From assembly GCA_038277395.1 (NCBI GenBank), contig CM076192.1, forward strand, positions 134,206,251 through 134,270,250: a stretch of DNA of 64,000 nt, read 5' to 3'. Shown here one piece after another: positions 51,449-62,497 of the stretch (within the stretch, counting starts at the first letter, position 1; each line of letters opens with the position of its first letter). A program made the position numbers and the translations under genes. The notes beneath the pieces were generated by a model that did not search any database, was not told the origin of the DNA, and saw only the letters and a list, made by a program, of their open reading frames with translations. This DNA comes from Dryocosmus kuriphilus. Its lineage: Eukaryota > Arthropoda > Insecta > Hymenoptera > Cynipidae.

Positions 51449-54400
51449 CTGGGGCGAAAAAAAACAACATTGTGCGTCCAGGAAACGCCTGGGTGCGGAA
51501 AAGTGGCCCAGTTTTGAAATCGGATAATATCTTCAGTCTGTTCTTTGAGGGTGAAATCTCGAAATATCACTAAAAAACACTAAAATTTAAGGATTTGCAA
51601 AAATGGACATAAAGTCGATACTGATGCCTTCCAAGGGTGACTTTACGATGAAAAGTAATCAGAGGGTAATTAGAGGTCCGTAACGAGTCGCCAAAGTCAT
51701 CCTATGCCAATCCTCATGAAGGGGGAAATGGCTCAAAATTGCGTATTTTCGAGTAAAACGCCTAAATACTTGCGCAGCTCCTAGCTCACTGAGTTCTACT
51801 ACTCCGAGTGACCCAGAGCCCACGACGTGGAGGTGGCTGCACGTCGGGCTCCACCCACGCCCTACCCAACCAACCAACCATATGTAGAACCTGCTTATTT
51901 AAGTCTCAGTGTCATTAATTACCCCCACAAAGTCTTTCTTAGTGCCAAATAAGTTGACAGTCTTTCGAGAAAGAAGTGTGTCGCGTATCTGTCGGTCGCG
52001 AGCGTCGGGACCGACGCCTTGTCTGGACACCTCTGTTACCAGTCTAATAGTTCTTTCCACCACTACTGTGTGACAAGGGAAAGATGTAAAGTCCCAGTCT
52101 GGTACCATGCTATCGGCCATAAATAGCTTAGCTGTAAGTTCATCCTCTGTTATAGAAATTAAAACCCTAGGTACGGTAAGCGAAACATCTGTCTGTTCTC
52201 AATCAATCATTTCTGCGTAATCATTAGCTCCAAAATTAATTTTGGGCACAATATTGTATTTGACAGTTGTCTGTTGCTTATGTTTTGCTTCCAGGATTTT
52301 GGTGAGTGCGTCTTGGCGAACAGTAAGCCTAGGGTCGGTTACCATTCCAAGAATTATATTTTCTGGCATGGCAGAGAACTGTTTGTCTGCATGGAAGTGT
52401 TTACTGCATTTCGGTGATTCAGAGGAAGAAACCTTGACAATTTGATTGCTTGGAAGAGGTGCCGACTCAGATCAGCGATAGACTTATCCCGTCTGATGTG
52501 GAACCACTGGGGTACGTATACTGTGAGTAAGTATTCAAATAATACTTGCAGTTTCTTTGTGGGTCTTTTTGTTGATATGTGTAATCTCAGAATTCTATTT
52601 GCAGTTGTTAGCCAGCGAGCCATGTTGATGGGGCCTATCTTCCGGGAGGCCAGCTCAGGAGAGCACGCTCCGGACCGTATAGCATCTGATATCTCATAAA
52701 GATACCTTTGATCTGAGCTGAGATCAGTGGGCTCAATCTCAGGTAAGTCACACTCAACTTGTTTAAACTTTACAACATCGAGGGTCTCACAAGTTGGAAG
52801 TTGTCCCCCTATTGGCCCTGAGTATTTGTTCGGACCAGAGGTAGGTCCGTCAATAAATACGAAAAGACTTCTGAACGGTAGCTTATTGAAATGTAATAGA
52901 CAGACAACTTATTGCAAGGGACGATCAAGTCGTTCCTCTAGTAGACGAATAATTCCTCCCTTCCAGCCCGTATTCGTATTTGTACCGTCACAGCCCACGA
53001 CTACCACTGCATCGAAACCTCCATTCAGTTCTGTTGTTAAGTAATTATAAATAGAGTCACACTCATCTTGGGCATGGCTCGATGGTGTGACGACATGGCC
53101 TACGTATTTAGAACCTGGTTCGGCCACCAAAGATATGTGTTCCTCCTTAATAAATCCGGAGGCTGTCAATGTTTCGTCTTTCCGACTATCAAAGTATAAG
53201 CCACGAATAGAATCCTCATGGCGTGATTCCTCCTTCAACTTGGAGCCTGTTTTAACTTTCTCGCGCTTTATCTTACTTTTATCTATGACTAGACACTCAG
53301 ATACTTCTTGAGAAATATCCGGGGAGATCATACCTGCTCGATTGTCAGCGAGGTGCACAGACGAGCTTAAATGTGCCGCAGTCCGTTGACTTATACCATA
53401 TCTTTGAGCAACTACTGCTGCTTCAGATAAGCCAAGTCTGGCCTGCGATGATTTTCTCTGCACAAGTCTGCGTGGTATGTCGTGAAAATCGTCATCATCG
53501 CTAGAAGCGTCAACCTTTACCTTAATTTCAGGAGGAGGATTATCCCCTTCACCTTCCTCAAAGAAGGAATCTAAATCTATATCCATATCAATCGTAGAGG
53601 AAGATGTGGAGGCCGATGCAGTAGGAACGCTTTCCCCACCCTCTCCCCGTTCAAGTCTGCCTCTTTTTGCATTACGTTCTGCTTTCTTATGTATTTTTTT
53701 TGTTTCATAGACATCTACGCTGGCGATTCCCATGAGTTTTTTACCTCTTTGGTCAAGATAGAAGTCATGCTCTATGGCTGGAACCTTCTTTTTCTTGGAC
53801 CAGGAGCACCTAGACAAGTCAATGCACTTACAAGCGGCTATGTTAAATAATTCAGAGCAGTACTCTTTGAAGGCGGCGATTTTCTCATCCTTATTACTTC
53901 GAGAAGTTGTTTTACTATTCAATAAATTTTTCAACGTAGTATATTTTTTATTAAGAATTGTGAGACATTCCCTAATGCGCTGCTCTGAGGCCGTTGGGAT
54001 AGAAGCAGATTCCCAAATAACTATTAGTCTGGAACGGACTTCGTCGGCAATATCTCCGAACGAGGGCTCCTTACCTTTTTCTGAAAGACAGCCCTTTTGC
54101 CTTCGAACCTCCTGAGAACATCGCAGAACGTCAACCCTCGATGGAAAAACGTTCGGACCAAAATCTTTTGGAGGACCAATTATAGGGCACTGCACAATGT
54201 CTCCCTTTGCGAATTTCGACATGCTGTGGCATAGAAACCAAGGAGGGAGTGCAGGTAGAACCAGAATCTCTACCACCAAAAGAACCAACGACGAGACAAT
54301 AAGAAGAAACTATAACGACAACGTCGACTAGCACCTGCAAGTGAACGAAAATTAGGCGTGAGCCGACAGTACAGAAGACAGGGGGGGGGGGGGGGGGGGG

Positions 54401-54826
54401 GGGGGGTCCTGCTTCAGTGTAGAGGTGGCACAGACGCTCGTGTGCTCGTAGACAGGCATGACCCAGGGACCGCACAAGTATCTAAGCGTTTTACTCGAAA
54501 ATACGCAATTTTGAGCCACTTCCCCCTCCATGAGGATTGGCATGGGCTGACTTTGGCGACTCGGTACGGACCCTTAAGTACCCTCTGATGACTTTTCATC
54601 GTAAAGTGTCCCATGGAAGGCATCGGTATCGATTTTAAGCCCATTTTTTCAAAACCTAAAATTTTTGGGTTTTTTAGTGAAATTTCGAGATTGCACCCTC
54701 AAGGAACATACTGAAGATATTATCCGATTTCAAAATTTCAAAGTGCGCTGAGTTTCGGATTGGTCTGGGATAATTTTCCGCACCCAGGCGTTTCCTGGAC
54801 GCACAATGTTGGTTTTTTCGCCCCAG
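51449..54826 (-). mobile_element. Unclassified 3.4 kb DNA transposon (right arm copy)
   Basis: Mirror of 29020-32405, bounded by CTGGGGCG at 51449 and CGCCCCAG ending at 54826, with the same internal indel between the two inverted repeats. Confidence 0.8.
51899..54222 (-). pseudogene. Transposase-like pseudogene (right arm copy)
   Basis: Mirror of 29630-31957. The open N-terminal part translates identically, and the same TAA and TGA stops are present. The left copy has four extra bases (near 31363) that this copy lacks, so here the frame runs on through HIRRDKSIADLSRHLF. The frameshift before the FSAMPENIILG block is shared. Confidence 0.65.
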
Positions 54827-57720
54827 CCTCATATGCATCATCAACATTGCATTTTTAAGCAAAGGAGATTCCAGGATTAGGATCAACGATAAAAATCTTC
54901 TACCAATCATAGTTCGTAGCACTGAACCAAAAAGAGAGGTATTGGATTATAGAACGAATTTAACTAATGAAAGAAGCAAACGAGTGCCTCGCTTCTTTAT
55001 TAAGATTCATTTGTTTTTACAAAACTAAAAAAACATTTTAAAGCTTGAATTTATCTTAATTTCATTTCGAATGAGAATGAACATCTTTCAAGAAGAAAAC
55101 CGTTTGTAATACGATCGTCTACGCTTATGCAAGAATATAAAAGGTTGATTATTTAGCTTAAGCGTGTACATGTGAAACATTTGAAGAATGATAAAATTTC
55201 CAAACTTTCCTTTATTTACTTAAGTTACACTGCAAAATGCTATCTATTGCAGTCACGTTTCGTTTACTATGATCTTTCTTTGCATGTAATGTCGGATTTG
55301 AAATAAATTTTTTCATCATAACTCGAAACCCATTTTCTTGAATACTATCAAACGTATTATACTTGTACCTCGAAATAAGAATTCATATATACTGAATAAA
55401 CTGTTTCGGTTTCATTTGTGCAACCAAATTTTTAATTTTTGTTAAAAATTTTTAGATATCCTTTACCAATAACTGTAGAAAACACAATTTTTCTCCTTCC
55501 ACATTTTTCGGTCTGCTCCTTTGGGAATTTTGAATTTCTGTCCTAGGTGGTCGATTTTCTTGGATAAAAACTATATCTATAAGCAAAACATGAAGAAACT
55601 CAAGCGAAATATTTAGTATAGAAGGGAGATTGAGAAAAATTAATTAAAATGATAATTATTTCTCCATTTTTTTATATTCTCATCAGAGAAGGTATTAGAT
55701 TTATGTAAAATTTGACTTTCGCGGATTTCATGAAATCTCCACGTTTTGAGACCCCCTGAGTCAGAAAAAACGGTTTTTACGACGGTGTCTGCCTGTTGCC
55801 GTCGTTGTCGTTGTCGTCGTCGTCGTTGTCGTCGTCTGTGATCGCGATAACTTTCGAAGGACTAATCGGATTGGAGTGCGCTTTGGTACACTCCTGTAAG
55901 AGGTAAAAAGAAAGGACGAGTTCATTACCCAGCGGTTTTGACCAACAGTTATGATTTTATCCATCAAAAACGGTTTTCACAAAATTAAAAAATCGATTTT
56001 CCGGCTAAACTATGAGAGACACAAAAAAAATGTAAGAGAGTGAAATTGTTCAGCTCAAAAAAATCTACAAATTTTATTTTAACCGCTTTTTGATAAAATG
56101 AAGGGTTTTTGTTTTAATCAAGAAAACGCTATTAAAATTAAAAAACTCTGGTTTCCCGCCAAAATATTCAAGACAAAAGAAATGGTAAAGAACAAAGTTT
56201 TTCAGTTTAAAAATATCTACAAATTTTGTTTCAGCCATTTTTTGATAAAATGCACGGTTTTGGTTTTAATCGAAAAAACGCTATTAAAAGATCAAAAATT
56301 CAAATTTCCCGCCAAAATATGCAAGACACAAAGGAAATGATGATAAACAAAGTTTACTAACCTACAATGGATTTAAAAACAAATTAATTGTCGAGCGCGA
56401 AGGGCGAGTGTCGTTATAAGAATTTATTTTGAGAATCGAAATCCTGCGTTGTGAAAATTTGGAAGATCACAAAAAAAACTTTACCTTTCTACAATGGAAA
56501 AAATATTAGGTGTCGAGCGCATAGCGCGAGTGTCATGATGAGAATGTATTCCTTAAGGTCGATAGAGCCTTAAGTAAAAAAATTTCTTTTGTAATGTTTA
56601 ATAAAATTTAAATTTAATAATTTCATTAGAAAAATGTAGGTGGTTTGAAAGATTAAGATAAAAATTACCAAATTACACTGATTAATGGTTTGGTCTTTAA
56701 TTTAAAGGTTAATAACCTATCGAGCGCGAAGCGCGAGTGCCGTAAGACGTGCGCCATAGGCGCGCTCATACTTCGCGCGAAGCGCGGCGCGCACAGCGCG
56801 CGATGAGAATGTGCCCGCGAAGCGGGCAGATTTTTTATTTCTATATTCCCGTTTTTAAGTTGATCAAGTATAAGGTTTCACAGCGGAATATTTTAACGAT
56901 TACGCTGGATTATAAGTATGTGCTTACATACGAGTTTGTAAAAGAATCCGATGTTCCTCTTAGTTACCATGCAATTTCTGCCGCATAGCTAGATCGATTA
57001 TTACAGTTTACAGTCTTTGCTTCAATTTTGAAGAGAAACAATTTCTTTATTAACTCGGTATTTTCCCTGCGGGCTATATATTCTCGTTTCCACATATCAT
57101 TCGAAATTCGACTTCTCGGTTGGATAAATCTTCAAGAATTGAAATTGAAAGAACTCGAAGGCTAAGAGTTTCCCATATCGAGAGATGGAAATATGAAAGG
57201 TAAAAAATTTCGAAATATGAAAAAATATGATAACAGAAGAACTAATAATTATTTCATTTTTTCGGATTTTTCGTTAAAATTGTAGATACCGTTTCTACTA
57301 ACGTATACTTACTTATTCGTAATGCGTATGAGTTTGAAGTTGTTGAAAAATAGTGAAAAAGAAAACGAATTGTCTAGGTTCATCAAAAATATTTGTGCTG
57401 CGCTTATCGAATTTCGGTGAATGTAGAAAAGGCTAAAGGCAAATCAATAATTATAAAATAGAGAATATATACAAAACTAAATAAATGGAAAATTTAAATA
57501 AAACATTGCTAATTGCAAATGAGTAAAGTTGCATAAATGGCTTGAATCCAATTAAATGTATCACAAGATTCACATTTTTATACAAAGCCATTTGAACATG
57601 AAATTTGCATGGCAGATGTTTCTCTCAGAATTTAATTTCCCATTTGTCAAAAGTCTTTAATTTTGCTTGGTGGAAAATATTATACACAATTCTGTGCAGC
57701 ATTAAAGGAGAAGATAATAA
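54827..57720. other. Outer part of right arm: AT-rich and satellite modules, no gene
   Basis: Mirror of 26058-29019. Satellite modules run from 55690 to 56830 (minisatellite 55800-55840; GC-rich hairpins at about 56390-56405, 56512-56535 and 56720-56828). 56840-57720 is AT-rich with no coding signal and is noticeably diverged from its left counterpart. Confidence 0.65.
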
Positions 57721-58650
57721 AAAAAAACCAAATTAGTTATTTTTTTAATTTCACAGCAAGAATGCTCCTCCAACTTACGTCGAGAAATATAGGTTTTCCG
57801 TATAATGAATTAAACTGCAAAATTAAATATTACAATATTTTCAATAATTAATGTATCTTTACATCTCTGCTACAAAATCTGTCGAAATATAATGGACACA
57901 TGAGTTTACCTCCCTGTTGGATGAGGGAAGTTCTTTTTCTTTGAGATACACGTTTTTCGAACTTTGAACAATGATTAGAATACCAATTTTCATTTTATAA
58001 AAAAAAATACACACACATGCTCCCGATATAGTGCAGTGCCGAACTGAAGTGTGAGATGGTTGATTGAAACACATTTAATAATTATCTCCACATCATTTTC
58101 AGACATTTTTTAATATGTATGAGTACGTATCTTAAATTTATAAAAAAATTTTAAAATATAAAATAATATTATCTCCTCGGCTGGGACTTGTACTTTCTAA
58201 CCACCACCTTAACAGACTTGCGCTTTTCCTCTTAACTGACTTAACTACAAGTTTATACCTTTGATTCAGCAGAAACCACGCACGTACACTTTGAAATTTT
58301 TTCAAATTACCTTCCTTTTCAATAACTGCAAATTTAAGTAAGATATTGTTACTATTTGACAAAGAAAATTTCTTACAACGAAGACGTCGTTTAATTTTTG
58401 TATACTGAGGAATGTGGGCAACCAGCAGAGATCCCCGTTGGGGCCCTACTGAAATATCCATATTTTCAGAATTAAATTTCTTAAACAGTGTCATCCAATT
58501 TTTGACAGAAATGCGTTTTTTATGACTCTGGACTAATCATAACCTCAAAATTTGTAGTGTCAAAAAATTTAACCTTTTGGACTTAGAAATGTTAATCGAT
58601 CAGCCGCAACGGCAGACGCCACACATAAATTCAGTTTTCATTACCTTCTG
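57721..58650. other. AT-rich sequence, no clear gene
   Basis: One minus-strand frame of 118 residues (58494-58138) is Lys/Arg- and Ser-rich with no motif that I recognise. It could be a fragment of a host or transposon protein, or chance. Nothing else is coding-like. Confidence 0.4.
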
Positions 58651-58893
58651 CACTGAGAAAAAAATACTCTAGAATCAATGGGCCGTACTATCGTCCTCGT
58701 TCGAAAGCAAGTCTTGTTGAGTGAAATGTATATACTATAGAATTCAAAGCATCTCTTTTGCATCAAATATTGGTGCCATTGTTCTTCAGAGATGCTGTAA
58801 ATTCTATAATATATACATTTTAATCAGCAAGATATGCTTTGGAGCGAGGATGATAGTGCGGGCCATTGATTTAAAACTATTCTTTTTTCAGTG
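58651..58893. mobile_element. Hairpin MITE, 243 bp
   Basis: Termini CACTGAGAAAAAAATA and TATTCTTTTTTCAGTG are followed inward by long complementary arms (AATCAATGGGCCG, CTATCGTCCTCG, TGTATATACTATAGAATT, AGCATCTCT and their complements), leaving a centre of about 30 bp. No coding capacity. Such palindromic non-autonomous elements are moved by a transposase encoded elsewhere. CACTGA-type ends recall some cut-and-paste families, but I do not assign one. Confidence 0.75.
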
Positions 58894-58955
58894 AACGATA
58901 TCTTTGTCAAGCCGGGTATATTGGTGAGTAGTGTTAGTGAAACTGTACATATAAC

Positions 58956-58961
<6 letters not shown>

Positions 58962-58986
<25 letters not shown>
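58962..58986. repeat. (TA)n microsatellite
   Basis: About twelve TA units. Confidence 0.9.
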
Positions 58987-59289
58987 GATGAAACATAAAA
59001 AAATCTTTCTTATCCCTTGAAATACTACTTTTGGATTATTTATCCTATTGATTACTGATTGACCAGATTAGGAAAAGGCATTCCTTGATAATAACTTTAC
59101 ATATTGTACCCAACAAATTTATTGGCAGTTGTCAACAGTTTTGAGGTAAAAAATTATGCTATCTATTATTAAGGTATTCACTATCTTTTAACATATTTCT
59201 GAAATTTGGAAATATTTTAAACTTTAATCGGCTTTTCTAAAAAGTTTTTAGAAAGTTGCTAAGAGCTAAATATGGACTGAAGAAGAACT

Positions 59290-60225
59290 GAAGTTCGTTT
59301 ATTGCGAATCCGTTATCAGATTTTCGAAATTCAAAATGTTGGATTCAAGATAGTGACCGCCAAAATGAAAAACCGCGATAATATTGGTGAAAATATATAT
59401 TGGGGGGTTTTTGACGTCACAATTTCGAATCCTTCGTCAGATTTTCAAAATCCAAAATGGCAAATTCAAGATATCGGCTGCCGAAATGAAAAACAGCGAT
59501 AATGGTCAAAACATATATACGAGGGTGTCTGCGGTCGCTGATTACGAATCAATTCTCAGATTTTCAAAGTTCAAAATGATGAATTGAAAATGGCGGCTGT
59601 TGAAATGGAAATCCGCGATAATATTGGTGAAATTGTATATTCAGGGTTTTCGAGGTCACTGATTACGAATGTAAAATTGAAATTGGATCATTTGGTAATT
59701 CAGTCATTCTTGGCATTACCCAGAGTCTAAAAAGTAATCCCCCCCCCCCCCCCCCAAAAAAAAGTAGTGCTGAAACTCGTCACATTCTCGTCATTAGCTC
59801 ACAGTAGTGCCAATAATGAGTGCATTTTCAAATGACTAAATTTCAATTTCACATGAGGAATCAGTGACCTCGAAAACACCCGAATGTAAATTTTCACCAA
59901 TATTATCGCGTTTTTTAATTTCTGAAGCCGCCATATTGAATCCGCCATTTTGAATTTTGAAAATCCGATAACGGTTTCGTAATCAGCGACTCCCCAAACC
60001 ACCGAATATACATTTTCATTTTGAAGTCGCGGAAAAAATTGTTCGATTTTTTCTTGCCATATTGGATCCTCCATTTTGAATTTTTCAATTTTAGCTTTAG
60101 ATTCGTACTTAGCGACCCAGAAAACCTCCGGGAACCCATTTTGGTTCCTTACGAGAATTTTCAAACTTTGGCTGCCATATTGGATCCAACATTTTGAAAT
60201 CGACTTCAGATTACGAAACCTTTTA
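59290..60225. repeat. Diverged repeats of about 100-120 bp in two opposing runs
   Basis: From about 59300 to 59670 three to four units contain GATTTTC-AAATTCAAAATG, CGCGATAATATTGGTGAAAA and a GTCACTGATTACGAAT hinge. From about 59850 to 60215 the complements of the same blocks recur in reverse orientation (GAATCAGTGACCTCGAAAAC, CACCAATATTATCGCG, GCCATATTGAATCCGCCATT) in three to four units. The centre (59670-59850) has a C19A10 run at about 59739-59767 and holds the point of symmetry. The short open frames inside are repeat-derived. Confidence 0.75.
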
Positions 60226-60922
60226 AGCTTTATTTTTAGCTTATCAGCCATTTTTGATTATTCAAAATTACATTCGTTATGTAAAACGACTATTTTTTTC
60301 TATTTTTTTGCTTATAAAATCCATTGCGTTGTAAAAAAAATGTTTTCAAAGCTTCTTAATGTTAAGCGGTGTTCAAAAAAACTTTTAAATTGCTTTTCGT
60401 TTTTGTATTTTGTTGAAAACTATATGAGAAATATTTAAAAACGTGGTCAAAAAGGTAAAATACAAGTATATCACTATGCCGCCAAGGGAGTCATTAAAAT
60501 CTGACTTTTTGCAGTTTAATTTACAATCTAGGAAAAGTCTCTTGCATGCAAAATTAAGCAAATTCATTTTATAATTGAATCTGGCAAAAGCGCAATTTTC
60601 TTGGACATTCTTAAATTAAGGTAATATGACATTAATTAAAACATTAATGAAGTGCTAAGTATAGTTGAAACCATCTCGTCACACTTGGATGAATTCTTAT
60701 TGTCCTTGTTTCTCATTGTCACAAGTTCTAGTCGGACGTGCTGATTTGCTGCTCTCCGGAGTGTTGTATTTTCGAGTGTTTTCTTGCTCTTTTCTTAATA
60801 AAGATTTGCAATTTGTGACTTTGTGCGTTCCTTGTACATCTGAGCAAGTTGGTGTTTTTCGTAACTGCTGGTTTCTTGTTATTTTGGGATATACTAATAA
60901 CTAACATTGCTCAATTGGAGCA

Positions 60923-61980
60923 ATGGGTGCGTATCCAGGGTGCAAGGAACTGATTTCCAGAGGAGAACCGCTGGTGCTTGTTTGTTTAAAGTGTGGCGTT
61001 TTAACCCATCTAGCCAGTGCAAATTTTGACATCTCTAAAAAAGACTTTGAAAAACTCAAAAAAGGTCAAGTAAATTTTTTCTGTATAAATTGCAAAGGGC
61101 AAAGCATCAGTGGCATCTTTACGCCAGTCGATGGTAGTTCGTCTGGAAAACCTGCAACTTATATTCGCAACGCAGACGGTACCTCTCCCCCTCACGCTAT
61201 TGCCCCCTCAGCAGCAACGTCTACCAGAGACCAGCCTGATCTTGATGCTATGATCAGAAATGCTCTCTTGGAAGTGTAAAAGGATGCGCTTGCACAGTCT
61301 CGGGTGATTCTTTCCAGAATTACTGAATTTGAAAATAAGCAGCAAGCGTTTAATGATAATCTCCTTACCTCCATTCATATTATCAAATCTGGCATTGCTG
61401 ATAATTGAATCGAATCTCTGCACTCGAAGCTGGCTCAGAAATTAGAAAGGAAGATATAGTCAAAATTAAAAAGGACGCTAACGATTTAAAATTAAAAGTG
61501 GCTACTCTAGAGCATGCGCTTCACGTAAGCGAGCAGGCCGCACTTCAAACTACTTTGGAAATTCACAAGGTCCCTATGAAACCCAATGAAGACATTTTTA
61601 CGAGCATTTCAGCGTCGACTCGATAGCTGAGCCTCTTGAAGTTCCCTTTTCGAGGGAATATGTGGTCAAAACATACAGAATCATAAAGGCACCTGCACTT
61701 ACAAAATCCTCTAACCCGCCCGTCATTGTAGGGAAACTTATTATAGGGAGACTTATCTACTGAAAGTCTTGGGTGGTTAAGCAAAGATAAACACCCTGTT
61801 TATCTACATGAGGCCCTGTCACTTTTGAGCAGGAAAATCTACGCTATTAATCTTGGTCTCAGAAGAGACAGAATAATAAAGTATCTGTGGATCGCGAGCG
61901 GAAAAATTTTTTGTCGCAGAGAGGATGGAATCCCATGAATTTACCTGGCTAATCTGCAGACCGTCGAGGAATTTAGATAG
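60923..61980 (+). pseudogene. ORF1 with PHD-like finger and FP-like C-terminal domain
   Basis: The N-terminal open frame (118 residues) has a Cys/His finger, CLKCGVLTH...(about 40 residues)...CINCKG, typical of PHD-like ORF1 proteins. A Ser/Thr/Pro linker and a coiled-coil-like middle (ALAQSRVILSRITEFENK, LKLKVATLEHALHVSEQ) follow after a TAA and a TGA. The last part (61640-61980), across frames, includes PVYLHEALSLLSRKIYAINL, KYLWIASGKIFCRRE and YLANLQTVEEFR, resembling the baculovirus-FP-like domain found in CR1-type ORF1. Stops and frameshifts occur at about 61277, 61407 and 61625 and within the C-terminal block. Confidence 0.65.
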
Positions 61981-62497
61981 CAACTATTGCTGCCTAGTTT
62001 CATCCTACGTATATATGTGGGTAAATATATTATAACCTGTCTTTAGGCCGATTTTAATTTCATTAAGCATACCTAACAATTTTTTCAATTAAAAATTTTT
62101 ATTTAATAACACAAATGTTTTCTCAGTTATTCTAACTTTGCAAATGGGATTTATTATGTTCTACAAAAACTGTACTTAAGCTTATTTGTAATTACTTAAT
62201 CTGGGCTCTGCTGGTTTTCGATTATCTTATTTCTATTTCTACTATCTTTTCCTATGTGCTACCATTTCCTCAGGTAAACTGAAACCTAAACTTATTATAT
62301 CATTTTTTATTTTCAATGGATATCTTAAATAATAGTTATGTTAACTTTACAATGCTTACTTCTCTTATTATTTTTACTATTATTTGCGTTTTATTCCCTT
62401 TTTTCATTTGTAATCAAATAAACTGGATTTTGTTGGTTAACGTACTTCGGATATTTCTATATTTTACTACACTTGAACTTTACTTATCTCTATCAAA
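61981..62497. other. Inter-ORF region of the third retrotransposon
   Basis: AT-rich, about 500 bp. A 64-residue open frame (62316-62510) is hydrophobic and has no counterpart known to me in such elements. It is probably chance in T-rich sequence. Confidence 0.45.

Larger units (their letters stand above)
42874..57720 (-). repeat. Right arm of the giant inverted repeat (about 14.85 kb)
   Basis: Reverse complement of 26058-40914. Inner edge: similarity stops after CCACCAAAAAGT, where the left arm continues the mariner gene and this arm changes to about 40 bp of other sequence before the gap. The outer edge is where the left arm meets its gap; this arm may continue beyond 57720. Arm lengths differ by only about 10 bp net despite local indels, including about 66 extra bases near 48.95-49.08 kb. 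Confidence 0.95.

Noticed and set aside
58138..58494. 118-residue minus-strand frame as a host gene
   Set aside because: No recognisable domain, no neighbouring exon signals that I could support; left as a possible fragment only.
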